Below are positions 1 through 10,587 of a DNA stretch of 64,000 nt, one piece after another (positions within the stretch are counted from its first letter, which is position 1; the number at the start of each line of letters is the position of its first letter). The notes under the pieces were generated by a model. That model did no database searches and was not told the DNA's origin. It worked only from the letters and a program-made list of their open reading frames with translations. A program made the position numbers and the translations under genes. The DNA is taken from positions 583,001 through 647,000 of the forward strand of contig JAOWCC010000553.1 of the NCBI GenBank assembly GCA_030867875.1. The letters are read 5' to 3'. The DNA comes from Actinernus sp. WN-2022. Taxonomy: Eukaryota > Cnidaria > Anthozoa > Actiniaria > Actinernidae.

Positions 1-50
1 AGTGCTTGCCAAAATGTAGTGGTTCTTAATTAGAATAACAATTGTGTCAA

Positions 51-120
51 GTTCACGTTAGCTCAGTTGGTAGAGTGCAGGCCTTGCAACCCAACGTTTC
101 GGGTTCGATTCCGGTGCCAC
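51..120 (+). repeat. tRNA-like sequence (SINE head or tRNA pseudogene)
   Basis: An A box (TAGCTCAGTTGG, 59-70) and a B box (GGTTCGATTCC, 102-112) both match the polymerase III internal promoter consensus at normal tRNA spacing. The acceptor ends do not pair and the T stem has mismatches, so a functional tRNA is unlikely. A tRNA-derived SINE head or tRNA pseudogene is the better reading. Confidence 0.5.
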
Positions 121-537
121 ATGCCTGCTTCAGTATTTCACTTCTTCTTTCCAATATATAGACTTCTTTCCCAGAAGTGACATCACCGGAAATGGCATCA
201 AATGACGCCAAGGGATGACTGAGTAATTCGATTCCCAGTTCCGGCCCTGAGTACTTGAATTGCACCCTAAACTACATTGTAGAGCTCATAAATTGAAAAC
301 TATCAAGGAATGCCAGATTATTACCAAGCATAAAAGACATATATTTTTCCATATTATTTGGAATCACATTAATTTCATGCTGTGCTTTTCTTCACCATTT
401 TTATTTATGTATTTATTCTTTTTGACAATTTCACCAATTTCTTGCATGATAAAATGACTATCATACCCACATAGATTGTGAAAAATTACAGGTACACTGT
501 ATTTTATCAGTAAGTTTGAAGTTAAAGCGCTGGTGCA
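121..537. other. no gene seen
   Basis: AT-rich sequence without a convincing ORF, splice pair or repeat boundary. Short ORFs here lack motifs and overlap the SINE-like head. Confidence 0.5.
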
Positions 538-845
538 AATCCTGGACAGGATCCTGGGCAGGAACCTAGAGGATCCTATTCAGGATCGTACATACATGTA
601 GGATCCTGTACAAGATCTTAAATAAGATCCTGCAGGATCCTAGCTGTAGGATCCTTGCAAGATCCTGTACAGGATCCTACAGGATTCTGTAGGATCCTAT
701 TCATGATAATGTAGGATCCTGTGCAATTCCTGTAGGATCCTGCGCAATTCCTGTAGGATCCTGGGCTATTCCTGTGTAAGATCCTGGGCAATTCCTGTGT
801 AGGATCCTGTGCAATTCCTGTAGGATCCTGGGCTATTCATGTGGG
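538..845. repeat. tandem/dispersed AGGATCCT array 1
   Basis: Degenerate tandem repeat in which the palindromic core AGGATCCT alternates with short spacers such as TGTGCAATTCCTGT. Unit length is irregular, about 10-28 bp. The same core makes the larger array at 7640-8330. Confidence 0.85.
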
Positions 846-1080
846 AGTAATTGTTTTAAAACTCTATGTACATGTATAGTTTAATAGAAACATGCATGTA
901 AGTGAGTTACATGTATCATTCCAATCGCCAGACAGTAAAATACTCCTATTTCTATAAATAAGTTAAAACTATTCATTTACAAACTGTACATATACGTGCA
1001 TGTAGTTCGAGTTACATGTATATATACAATTATACACATGTGTAATCCAATTCAAAAATGTCATATTCTACTAGTCTAAT

Positions 1081-1943
1081 GCTGCGGTCAGACTCGCGCT
1101 AAAGCCGTGCTTGCTTGGACCATTTATGTTTATCTAGCACATTCCTAGCACGTTAGCGAATGTGACCGACCAAGCACGGCAGCTTCTGCTTGCTTGAATA
1201 TCTATGCCTAGGTAAACAAAACTACAAAAAGGCCGAAGCGTAGCTCAAGCCTGGTCTGTACCTCGCTTGGATTGTGCTAGGTAAATATAACTAATTGGAT
1301 TTCGTTGCTCAACCAATAAAAATGCGCTGCATTGACAGCTACATTTCAGAAGCGGTCATTATGAAATATTGTATTCTCTGGTTTCTGAATTTGTGCGGCA
1401 GGACGAGTATAGTTGCATCAATTCAATATACTAGTGTCTAGAAATTTCTCGAACCCCAAATCCTTTGGATCCAGCTGCTATGATGAGCCAGATGGCTAGC
1501 GGGAATACTCAGGGCTAGCCACTTTCGTTCATGAATATATATATTTCGGGCATGTAAACATAGCATGTGTAGTATTGCTACTGTCGCGGTCTGAAGGGTT
1601 TGCAGTAACAATATGTTCCGGTTATTTTGCTGGAGGAGAAAAGCAATCTTCTCCTTCTACGATTGATCGCACTTCATCTTCTTAAGTAACGTAATCGGTT
1701 GAACATAAGATAAATGATGTTAACATCCATTGTGTTCAAGCGAAAATTCCATTCAGAGTACAGAGTAACAGTAATTAATCCAAACACTCGTTCTGACAGG
1801 ATTCTGTTAACACCTTCAAACTACAGCAAGCGCTGACTTTTAATCTGACCGTGACATGCTTGTCTCAAATTCCAGCATTTGCTAGAGTGACGTCATAAGC
1901 AAGCACGCTGAACACCAAGCTCTAGCGTGAGTCTGACCGCAGT
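1081..1943. mobile_element. non-autonomous DNA transposon with inverted ends
   Basis: The ends are imperfect inverted repeats: CTGCGGTCAGACTCGCGCT at the left, and the reverse complement of CTGCGGTCAGACTCACGCT at the right. Similarity extends inward to a shared GTGCTTGCTT. The roughly 860-bp interior has no ORF. No target duplication is clear, so the superfamily is undetermined. Confidence 0.65.
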
Positions 1944-2374
1944 ATAAGAGTCTTGATGGTTCCAATAAGTTAACTAAATTAGTCTGACTATTTACTAATC
2001 AAAGTTAATGTCACCTAAATTAGAGGGTATATAAGACCTCATCTCTAAAAACCTTACATTTTATTGGACTCCCTTTGGGCCACACGATAAAGAAGTTATT
2101 GCTTAGTGAATCAAAATTACAGAGTTGAGACTTAATATGTAACAAAAACTGCATCTCATGGAAAATGTAGGAATTCCATCACCTTAACTGGCCTTCTGAG
2201 TGAGTGACTTTTGAGATGAAATTTGAGCTTTTGAATCTGACTAGATAGATTCTTAAAATATGCTCATATTGCTGTCAAAAATAAATTTTAACTGATTGAT
2301 TTATAATACCTGCATTTATAAGTACAGACAATTGGTTTTATGTGAAAAATAATATTTATACTAAAGGTTAGAGT
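1944..2374. other. no gene seen
   Basis: AT-rich intergenic sequence between two inverted-repeat elements. No ORF with recognisable content. Confidence 0.5.
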
Positions 2375-2378
2375 TTAA

Positions 2379-2744
2379 AGGGGTTGTGTCATGGTGGTCA
2401 CGAGAGGCAGTTGTAATGATCTCCTTAACAATCTCCTGACAGGTTTTTAGCATGAAAGGATTAAGTTGGAGCAAGAATTTCAGGGAAAAAAAAAAAAGAC
2501 TTAAAACATGAACAATTTTTTGTGAAAAATATTAGATTTTGGAGAAAATCTAAAAACCACTGGATGTACATTTTATGTACTTGGACTGGACACAGTTATT
2601 TTCAGTGATTTTGAAATGAACTGAGGAACCTTGTGCATAGATGTATGTGGAGTGGTTAAAATGAAAGCAAAAATGACAAACAAATTGTATGTAAAGAGAA
2701 TGACTATAGTTTTTATACAGGTGTAACACCTTAACATAGCCCCT
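2379..2744. mobile_element. TTAA-flanked MITE
   Basis: TTAA occurs immediately outside both ends (2375-2378 and 2745-2748). The termini AGGGG and CCCCT begin an imperfect inverted repeat of about 23 bp (AGGGGTTGTGTCATGGTG against AGGGGCTATGTTAAGGTG). There is no coding capacity. TTAA target duplication is typical of piggyBac and Kolobok derivatives. Confidence 0.6.
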
Positions 2745-3029
2745 TTAAAACCTAGCTTAGGTTTAGGCAAAAAGTAACAGAGTTAATGAATGTTCCATGC
2801 CATTCTATAAAGACTTTATTTTTATTTTACGAGGGTGAGCACTAAATAGTGTATAACATGTACTAATAAACGTGTGGCCCTCAATCTAAGAATATAAGAA
2901 TTATATAAATATATATATAATTTATATAAATCAACAAGAGCATCTAAAAATTGATTAAAAACAAAACAAAAACTAGGGATATCTATAAATGAATACTACA
3001 CCTTCGATTTAAAAAAGCTAGAGATACCG

Positions 3030-3711
3030 TAAACACCCGTAGATAAGCTGCACCTTTTCACCCAAAATTTTCGTTCAAAATCGGGGGTGTGGCTTATCTA
3101 TGGGAACACCTAGAAAGGAGACCCAACATTAACATATATTTACATATCATTAACCTGTATGAAGCTTTTATTATGCGACGGTGCATACAAATTTTTTTTA
3201 CAATCTGGTTCAAATCGCATCCGATCGTGTAATATAGCAATTTAAGCATAATCATTGAAAAAAACATGCAGTTTGAAAGAATTAAAGCAAAAACTCTTCT
3301 AAGACCCACTTTAGACCTAATGTATTAGAATTTCGTGAATATTTAAACGTGATTAAGCTTATTTACCTTTCAAAACACGCTGATTCGCAGCGCTTGTCAA
3401 AGCAGGCATCTAAACAACCAGGCATTCTTCGCAATTTTACAGGTGGGAGATTGGCACTAGTTAATGAAAATCCAAGATGGTGGACCTCAGACCTACTCCT
3501 GCAAGTATAGTTTCGCCAGAAAACCTTTCTTGCTCTAGCGATTAAAGGAAAGCGTAAGAAGTTTGGCATCAAGTACGAGCGTTTATGAACTCGGACAAAA
3601 GATTTTCTAATTATTTTTTGTATTTTTCAAAAAATGTTTTTTTCCTAAATTCAAGCTTCAAAACTTGGGGTTGCGGTTTATCTATGGGTGCGGCTTATAC
3701 ACGGGTGTTTA
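3030..3711. mobile_element. inverted-repeat element, copy 1 of a dispersed family
   Basis: Ends are inverted repeats reading TAAACACCCGTAGATAAGC at the left and, on the complement, TAAACACCCGTGTATAAGC at the right. Bases 3110-3555 recur in opposite orientation at 37571-38027 with an estimated 85-90% identity, confirming a dispersed repeat. Small ORFs inside are not supported. Confidence 0.7.
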
Positions 3712-3737
3712 AGGTAGTTGATCTATTTAAAAATGAG

Positions 3738-4715
3738 CTAAAGATAGCTGATCTTTGAAATATAGTTTACGGAGCGCACTTTTAAAAGCTTTAAAAGTTG
3801 GCTGCTTTTTTACACCAAGTGTTAAATTGTTCCACAGTTGTACGGCCGTTACATTAAAGGATCTGCCTCCTTCCGTTACATGTTTATACCTGGGACAATT
3901 AAAGTTATAGTTGCAATACCGAGTATTTCTTGCATGGACGTCACATGACTGTTCGATTTAAGGCTTTCCATCAGATACTCTGGAACACTGTGCATAGTTC
4001 GTTTATAAACTAGAGAACATGTAGCTATTTTGGCCTCGTTGTAAAACGGCAACCATTGCAATTTATTGAATATCAATACAGAAGATGATCTCGGCTCTGC
4101 ATCAAGTATTACTCTTGCAGCTCTCTTCTGTAATCTTAGGATTCTCGTTAAATTTTCCTTACTGCAATTATGCCATACTACATTAACGTAATTCATAATA
4201 CTGTAGGTCTAACCATTGCATTGTAATATAATATTCGCTATTTGAATGGTACACAAGACTTTATCTTGTTTAGGACTCCGATTCTCTGTTATAGCTTAAT
4301 TTTTACACAGTTTGTCGACATGACAAGAGAAAGTCAGCTCACTGTCGACTTCTAAGCCGAGTAACCGCGCCGACTCAACCTGTTCGAGAATATTGCCATT
4401 TGCTGTAGCTAAACCAAGCTGTTTGTCTTCGTGGGAGCTATCTTCGTAGCCAAATGCTTGCCAGTAATTAAGAGAGTCTTGGTTTCTTTTTTCATTCATA
4501 GACAATTTGTTGGTATTTGCCCAGTTTTCCACATCATGCCATGCTCTACTTAACGAGCTCTGTAGGTTACGAATGGCACATACATCAGCTGAGGAGGTCA
4601 ACGTCATGTCGTCAGCGTATAGATCAACATCCACATCCGTAGATTGAATATGAAGAGGGAGATTGTTGATAAACACGATGAATAGCAGCGATTCCAGAAC
4701 GCTCCCTTGAGGCAT
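3738..4715 (-). pseudogene. decayed non-LTR reverse transcriptase
   Basis: The upstream piece (4296-4715) holds the RT motif PQGSVL followed by LYADD, the catalytic YADD box. The second piece (3876-4196, other frame) matches the usual LINE C-terminal region (RLQKRAARVILD, LQWLP). Reading continues past this ORF to about 3738 with a typical tail (LWNNL, then FKSALRKLYF). The pieces are separated by frameshifts, and everything before the QGSVL region is missing, so this is a 5'-truncated dead copy. The clade is uncertain; CR1/L2-like or Jockey-like is likely. It belongs to a different family from the LINEs at 25313 and 61706. Confidence 0.8.
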
Positions 4716-4779
4716 TCTAACTTTTTGTTTATTACATATAGCTATAGGTTTTACAAACTATACAGTTTTAATAACAGAT

Positions 4780-4855
4780 GTAAAGCTATGTAAAGCGCCT
4801 TTGGACGTTTTGGATTAAGGCGCTATATATAAATGTAGAATTATTATTATTATTA
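4780..4855 (+). repeat. 3' tail of a LINE or SINE
   Basis: GTAAAGCGCCTTTGG, AAGGCGCTATATATAAATG and a run of ATT triplets form the usual 3' terminus of many animal CR1/L2-type LINEs and their SINEs. The sense is plus. The upstream part of the element is not recognisable. Confidence 0.6.
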
Positions 4856-4934
4856 ACAAATGATTCTGATCTTCACTCACTACTTGGCAGTCAACTTTTC
4901 CCTGATTAGCATTCATTGTTGGTGATTTCAAGAA

Positions 4935-5057
4935 TTAACCCTTTAGCCCCAAGGGTGATCAAAGGGAAGCAAGCAGATCATGAGTATTTGGAGTTGATAA
5001 AAATGTATAGTATAGAGAAAAGAATATGGATGTCACTTTTGGGGCTGAAAGGGTTAA
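4935..5057. mobile_element. 123-bp MITE
   Basis: Inverted ends TTAACCCTTTAGCCCC and GGGGCTGAAAGGGTTAA enclose about 90 bp. Similar TTAACCCTTT ends occur at 58789 and 63494, and GGCTGAAAGGGTTAA recurs near 60846-60860, so the termini belong to a local family. Confidence 0.7.
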
Positions 5058-5642
5058 AAACTTTGGTCCTCCTTCATCTTTAATCCAAAGCCTGTAAAAA
5101 CAATTAACCACAATAAGAATTACGATTTTAGATGAGTACTGTGGTGTATAAAGTCCCGTGCGGTTTGCCAACCGGAAACTGGAAAGCAACAAATATTTTT
5201 CTACATATCCCACTGTCATTCCAAAAAGGTAAAATGTTTGAATTACTAGTACAGTGAATCTCAATAAAGTCCATCTTGACTCTTGAAGAAATTTCGATTA
5301 CAATCTGCATAAACTACACTTGACCTCTTGGAAGCTTTCATAAATAGTTTCTTCAAATATATCTTGGAATATATTCAAGTACACTGACTACAGGGCTCCA
5401 ACTACATTTATATAGGCTATAGATAGCAACTTTTAGTGTGTTCGGTTCGTTAATTTGTTCATGTTGCTCATAAACTTCCACTCACCTAGTACTGCACAGA
5501 GTTCTTCAGGAATTCATCTCTTACACTGAAAAATAAAAAACCTTAACCGGTCAGTAGACAAGATCTTACCCACCTGGAACTAGGGTTCTCAAGAAAAACT
5601 TCTCAAGAAAATGGTGAGGTAAAACAAATTTGAGAGATTTTC
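5058..5642. other. no gene seen
   Basis: Several overlapping short ORFs occur on the minus strand around 5128-5310, without motifs or splice context. Treated as noncoding. Confidence 0.5.
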
Positions 5643-5716
5643 TGGAACTCGAATCCCACTGCCGCCTACTCGTAAGGCAAACGTCGCAACCACTACACTA
5701 AACGACCATCGTCGCT
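5643..5716 (-). repeat. tRNA-like SINE head
   Basis: On the minus strand, TAGTGTAGTGG is A-box-like and GATTCGAGTTCC is B-box-like at tRNA spacing, with a plausible anticodon arm between them. The acceptor stem is not formed, so a SINE head or tRNA pseudogene is favoured over a working tRNA. Confidence 0.45.
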
Positions 5717-6146
5717 CAAATGCTGTCAAATTTGTACATTTTAGAACCACTGCTAATTTATGTTAGTTTATATGGTCAATTCATGAATTAATTAAGTGAG
5801 CGATTCCTCTTCTTAGGAACTCTATATTTGAAATGTGCAACTGCTACCAAATATGGATATAGACTTGGTTCTAGGCCACTCGGTTGAAGCACAGGTAGCC
5901 CAAGCCAAATCGTTTATAGAATTGCATGCCTCAAACCAAAAATAAACACAACAGTGATGAACAGGAATAACTTCGTAACACAGGTAATATTTCATGACTT
6001 TATTTCCTGTTTTAATTACTACAGTTTCAGATTTTTTCTAAAAAAATCCCATACATTCCTTAATCATTAGCTTGGACTGCCTGTGGTTAAAGTGGAACAT
6101 TGTGTCTTCCATGTTTTTAATCGAATTTCTCAATGAAAGCACACTT
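5717..6146. other. no gene seen
   Basis: AT-rich sequence between a SINE-like head and a TTAA-flanked element, without supported coding or repeat structure. Confidence 0.5.
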
Positions 6147-6150
6147 TTAA

Positions 6151-7293
6151 AGACCCTTTAGCACGCCCCGTGATACTTTGCGCGAAACCCGTGTTTTTGT
6201 TTTGATTTCGTGTTCACTGACTGTGACGAGCGCCTATAAACTCAACAAGTAACTCAACAACCGTCGTCAAAATTCTATGGACCTCTATGAAACTTTATAT
6301 GAACGGAAATAATGCCTAGTTTAAGAAAGCCCTAAAATCGATTCAGCGTTTAAAGCTGAGACTTATTCATTAATCAATGGAAGAGAACTTGATGCAGGAC
6401 GTTATTTAATTATTCAGCGCGTTCTAGGATTTTAAAACTGATGCACGAACACTTATTTCATATCAGATTATAAAGCACAAACAGTTCGATTATTGACCAA
6501 ATACACATCTAACTAATAATCTAGATGAGGAATAAGTCAAGCAACAACATACAGCAATGGAAAATCAGTAGCAGCAATAACTTTATTTGTTCGCTGAGGA
6601 GAATATTATAATAGTGTGTACTGACCGATCGCTAACAAAGTATTTGCGTTGACTTGACTTCGGTTTGAACACTTACAAGCTACTAAATATCGGAATTAGT
6701 AACATGGATACAACGGAGGAACGGCAAGGTATTCATTGAGTTTATCCACTGATATACACGCAACTAGAAAACTGAACCACAAATATCATACCGTTGGAGA
6801 ATCGACAGTCCTTTGAACAGCCAGAGTCATCCGCTCGGCATCCGCTAAGCCGCCGGCTATTTACAAATGTACTCAGAAATGCAAGAATGCAGAGTGAGTA
6901 CTCTCCAAACTCACCGCAGTTGCTTGTGTTTCCCTAACTGGAAGATAGGAGAATTATCGGCGAATGATCTTCTTACCTTCGTTTTAGGAAGGAAGACAGA
7001 CCGTGACAATGTTCTCGGCGGTTCTTCGCTGGCGCCATCTCGGATTTGCTAGGCCGTTGGATGTCACAAAATCTGTCAAGCAAATTTTGGTTCAATATTT
7101 AAAAGAATGCCCTAAATAAGTTCTTAAGAAGAGTATTCATCGTATGTGCGTATATAATAGTAACTATCAGCGGTAACAACGACGATGCAAGCAGATTCTT
7201 TACATGTAGACATTGCCGGTCACAGAACTGAATTTCGTGGTCCACGAAAATACTTGTTTCGCGCAAAGCATCACGGGGCGTGCTAAAGGGTCT
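6151..7293. mobile_element. 1.14-kb non-autonomous TTAA-flanked transposon
   Basis: TTAA lies outside both ends (6147-6150, 7294-7297). The ends form an inverted repeat of about 40 bp beginning AGACCCTTTAGCACGCCCCG and continuing through TTTGCGCGAAAC with few mismatches. The interior has only short unsupported ORFs. The layout suggests a piggyBac- or Kolobok-type derivative. Confidence 0.8.
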
Positions 7294-7297
7294 TTAA

Positions 7298-7639
7298 GGG
7301 GCTGGATGAACATATTTTGCTTAAAAATTAAACAATGGGAATTGTCTTTTTGGACAAGCCAGCCAAATCGGTGAGTAATATCAAATCTTTAGTCTAAAAC
7401 AACCAGGAGAAGATCGTTAATGTTGGAGTTTTTTATTCTCTCAACAACAATTAACATCAGGAACCGGTCATTAATTACAGGGGGAGGGGGGCTGGCTGGT
7501 GGAAAAAGGGGGTGGGTCCCCAATTTTCATGCAGAAAATTAGAGGGCCATAGTAAGCTAGAGGGGAAATTATTGGGGGGGGGGGGGGGTCATCAAAAAAT
7601 GAGCATGACATTTTTCAGTTAATTCTTATAAGGATTCTG
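7298..7639. other. no gene; G-rich tracts
   Basis: Contains poly-G and GGGGGAGGGGGG tracts near 7480-7590. Similar G-rich stretches follow CATTCATTATTTATG at 42700 and 63500. No coding sequence. Confidence 0.4.
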
Positions 7640-8330
7640 TTCCTAGAATGATTATAGAATTTTTTAAGAATTTCCTGTCATAGGATTCAATTCCTATAGG
7701 ATGCTACTCGGGTTCTTATTCCTATTATGTAGGATCCTATTCAATTAGGTGCTGCATTTTCCTATATGTATGTAGGATCCTGTTTTAGGATCCTATTCAA
7801 GATGCTGTTCCTATGTAGGATCCTATTCAGGATCCTATATAGGATCCTATGTAGAATCCTTTTCAGGATCATATTCAAGATGCTGTTCCTATGTAGGATC
7901 CTACTCAGGATCCTGACAGTATAGGACCCTATGTAGGATCCTTTTCAGGATCCTATTCAAGATGCCATTCCTATGTAGGATCCTTTTCAGGATCCTATTC
8001 AAGATGAGGTTCCTATCTAGGATCCTACTCAGGATTCTACTCAGGATCCTGTATACATGTAGGATCCTACATAGGATCCTTTTCAGGTTCATATTTATTC
8101 AAGATCCTGTTCCTACATAAGATTCAGGATTATGTTCCTATGTAAGATCCTATTCGGGATCCTATTCCTACATTAAGGATCCTATTCAGGATTATGTTCT
8201 TATGTAGGATCCTATTCAGGATCTTATTCCTACATAGGATCCTATTCAGGAGCACGTAGGATCCTGTTCCTGTTCAGGATCCTGCTCAGGATCCTGTCCC
8301 TGTGTAGGATCCTACAGGATCCTACAATAT
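7640..8330. repeat. AGGATCCT array 2
   Basis: About 690 bp of degenerate repeats of the palindromic core AGGATCCT joined by TATTC, TATGT or TTTTC spacers, with CAAGATGCTGTTCCTATGT recurring as a longer unit. The 63-aa ORF on the minus strand is a by-product of the repeat. The array abuts the decayed PolB fragment and appears to replace the rest of that gene. Confidence 0.9.
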
Positions 8331-8337
8331 CCCTTGT

Positions 8338-9500
8338 CCAGGATATGCACCAAGGATATTACAATCTTGATGAGCTCACTCAGATCTCCTGTATTTACCA
8401 GTAATATGACAATGATCTCTTACTCTGACATCATTTTCTGTATACTTTTTATTACAAACATGAAATTTATCAGCTGTTTTAAAATCTTTTCTATCCTCTT
8501 TTGTTATTATCATGTCTTTGTTAAAATGTCTTTTTTCTTAATCTTATTACAGTATTTGACTTCTTCTAAAATATTTTCCATAAATTTGTAAACAGCCTTT
8601 TCGCCTCTAAAGTCTCTATTGGTTTGCTATATGTATCATCATAGCAACAGACAACCTTATAACCATAACCACAATCTATGTGTTTTTGATAGGCTTCAGT
8701 ATATGATTTATCATAATTGTTTGCTTTACAGCCATCTATCTTTTCAGTAATTGCTTCAAAATCTGCATAAATGACAAAGGGAACATTTAACTGTTTATGG
8801 AAATTGTTAAACTTTAGTATATTCTCACCTTTTTTAGACATTTTTATTGCTTGTGTTCCATTTACTTGAATGCAATTTTCTTTATGAGCAATCAATACTT
8901 TTTCAGAGCTGAATGCATTGTAAACAATATATACAAAAATGCTTTGTTGGTGTGATTTCGTCTGTTTATGCATAAATTTATTGAAATCAGTAATTGAAAC
9001 ATAATGCTTACTTTTATCTTCTGTAATCAATAACAAATCCGTATGCTGATCAAACTTTTCTTTAGATACGTAGATGGGATATGGTTGTTTATCCTCATAA
9101 CCGAACACGTTTATATTAATACCGTTTAGCGTTTCAACTTTGTTGTACTGTTTTTGTGATATTGGAATTCAACGCTTGAATGCTTTAACATTTCAAGATA
9201 TAATTGTTTGTCAGATTTCTTAATCCTCTGACGATTCTTATCTTGTGGATTCAAATGTCGAATATGACACCATCTAAAGCATTCATTATATTTTTATGCT
9301 GTGTTTTGAAGTTCAATAGGTAATTGTATGTTCAGTGTATGAATTAATTTCCCTTCTAGGGTTCATATTTAACTATATTAATATAGTGCTTATCGACTGA
9401 TTCTACAGTCCATCCAGAGCCTTCAGATATCCACTGAGCAATTTGATTTAAGATCTGCTGTTTAGACATTTTTAACCTTTCGTTAATATCATTTCATTAA
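8338..9500 (-). pseudogene. older PolB relic, exonuclease part
   Basis: This is a decayed type-B DNA polymerase of a Polinton-like family. An open 180-aa stretch (8566-9108) ends in the exonuclease I motif VIYADFEAI. Reading continues in shifted frames to about 8338, where DVRVRDHCHITGKYR resembles a His/Cys zinc-binding insertion known in these polymerases. Upstream, 9360-9480 reads MSKQQILNQIAQWISEG before stop codons break it. Polymerase motifs A-C are absent; the AGGATCCT array takes their place. Its N-terminal part continues at 21758-22335 on the same strand, so the 12.1-kb element and a MITE split one gene. Family assignment comes from the motif and from recognising the sequence family; a search was not possible. 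Confidence 0.8.
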
Positions 9501-9506
9501 TAATAA

Positions 9507-9636
9507 TTGAAGGGCTGTGTGCAAAAAGGGCATAAGTGACTCTTGATCACATTCTAAATTCTCCCTTAGAAAACAAAGAAATTAAAGGAGAATTTAAAAT
9601 CTGATCAGGAAACACTTTTTGCACACAGCCCTTCAA
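9507..9636. mobile_element. 130-bp hairpin MITE, copy A
   Basis: Near-perfect inverted ends TTGAAGGGCTGTGTGCAAAA and its complement enclose a second inverted pair (GATCACATTCTAAATTCTCC against the complement). The whole folds as a long hairpin. A second copy lies at 58172-58314. It interrupts the older PolB relic at the same junction as the 12.1-kb element. Confidence 0.85.
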
Positions 9637-9703
9637 TTTGAGTAGTATAGTCGGAGTCAGAATTATACCCGTTTTTTCTTGTACAACAAAAATCTAACAC
9701 AGT

Positions 9704-10029
9704 GTTCAATATTTTGCACATTTAGCATTTATGACACCCCCTTAGAGCTTTTGCTCGCTATATTACCCCTTTTTAGCCCCAAAACATCTATTTGACGCCG
9801 AATTGCCTCACAAGGTATTTGTTCACCCCCATGTTCGACGTGGGGTTGCAGAGTTGTTGCTTTCGGTCATTTTTCATAATACCCGCTAATTCAGCGTTCA
9901 ATATTTCCTACACCCATTTAGCCATTTATGACACCACCTTCGATCTTTTTGTTAGCTATATTACCCCTTTTAGCCCACAAAACGTCTATTTGACACCGAA
10001 TTGCAGCACGAAAGGTATTATTTACCCCT
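9704..10029 (+). repeat. subterminal direct repeat pair, left arm
   Basis: Two diverged copies of a unit of about 130 bp (9704-9830 and 9896-10029) share TTCAATATTT, ATTTATGACACC, GCTATATTACCCCTTTT and CTATTTGAC with CCGAATTGC. They lie just inside the terminus, where binding sites for replication or integration proteins would be expected; that role is inference. Confidence 0.75.
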
Positions 10030-10189
10030 AGTTTAGATATGGTGGCACGGCGTTTTTTTTTTTTCAAGGCGGTCATCTTTTGCCAGGACTTCTAACTCAC
10101 ATCCCCCATTTCTTTTTGTCAACGAATGCCACAAGATCAACCCACCGTAGGATATGGTCACATGAATACCGGAGAAAATTTACATTCCC

Positions 10190-10524
10190 CCCAATCTATT
10201 AGAGCCTGATGAATATATACGAATATGCAGCCGCATGGATAAAACCACTTGTATATGGTTGATGCTTGGGAAGGATTACGAGTGTAAAAGAAAGCGATAC
10301 AATACGGAATACTGTGCCCAACACAATTATCAGATAAGGAAGGGAAGCAGATCGCCAATACCCTGTTCGAACTGCGGGATTGGGTGTCGTACTAGTTGTG
10401 GACTTTGCTCGAGGTGTGGACAGAAAACGAGCCAACGCCTCAAAGATAAAAAACGTTATACCAAGGTTCGCTTTGCAAAGGTGTTATTGGAATTGAAAAA
10501 GAACTACCCCCCAATCGATTAGAG
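10190..10524 (+). repeat. short direct repeat flanking the small ORF, left arm
   Basis: CCCCCCAATCTATTAGAG (about 10188-10205) and CCCCCCAATCGATTAGAG (about 10506-10523) bracket the 95-aa ORF; the second copy overlaps that ORF's last codons and stop. Possible roles are a duplicated gene-end or gene-start signal. The mirror pair is in the right arm. Confidence 0.6.
10235..10522 (+). CDS. small Cys-rich protein (left arm)
   Basis: This 95-aa ORF begins MDKTTC and contains about a dozen cysteines, concentrated in CSNCGIGCRTSCGLCSRCG, which resembles a zinc-ribbon or zinc-knuckle cluster. The rest is basic and the C-terminus is KKNYPPID. It lies 65 bp upstream of the PolB start on the same strand, so it may be co-expressed. 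I do not recognise the family. An accessory replication role, such as DNA binding or a terminal-protein partner, is only a possibility. The copy in the other arm encodes the identical protein. Because both arms are nearly identical throughout, that identity alone does not prove selection. The start is the first ATG; an upstream exon cannot be excluded. Confidence 0.55.
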   Translation: MDKTTCIWLMLGKDYECKRKRYNTEYCAQHNYQIRKGSRSPIPCSNCGIGCRTSCGLCSRCGQKTSQRLKDKKRYTKVRFAKVLLELKKNYPPID

Positions 10525-10587
10525 TAAGATATGACTTTCCACCGAACATTTAGAGCTATCCAACCATATGAGTATTGACAACGGAAA

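Noticed and set aside
538..845. AGGATCCT repeats as a CRISPR array
   Set aside because: Spacers are short, irregular and themselves repetitive, and the genome context is animal. It is a satellite-like repeat; the same applies to 7640-8330.
7901..8092. 63-aa ILSRILNRIL protein
   Set aside because: It is a direct translation of the AGGATCCT array.
9792..10031. 79-aa ORF in the subterminal repeats
   Set aside because: It overlaps the two diverged direct repeats and has no motif or coding signature.
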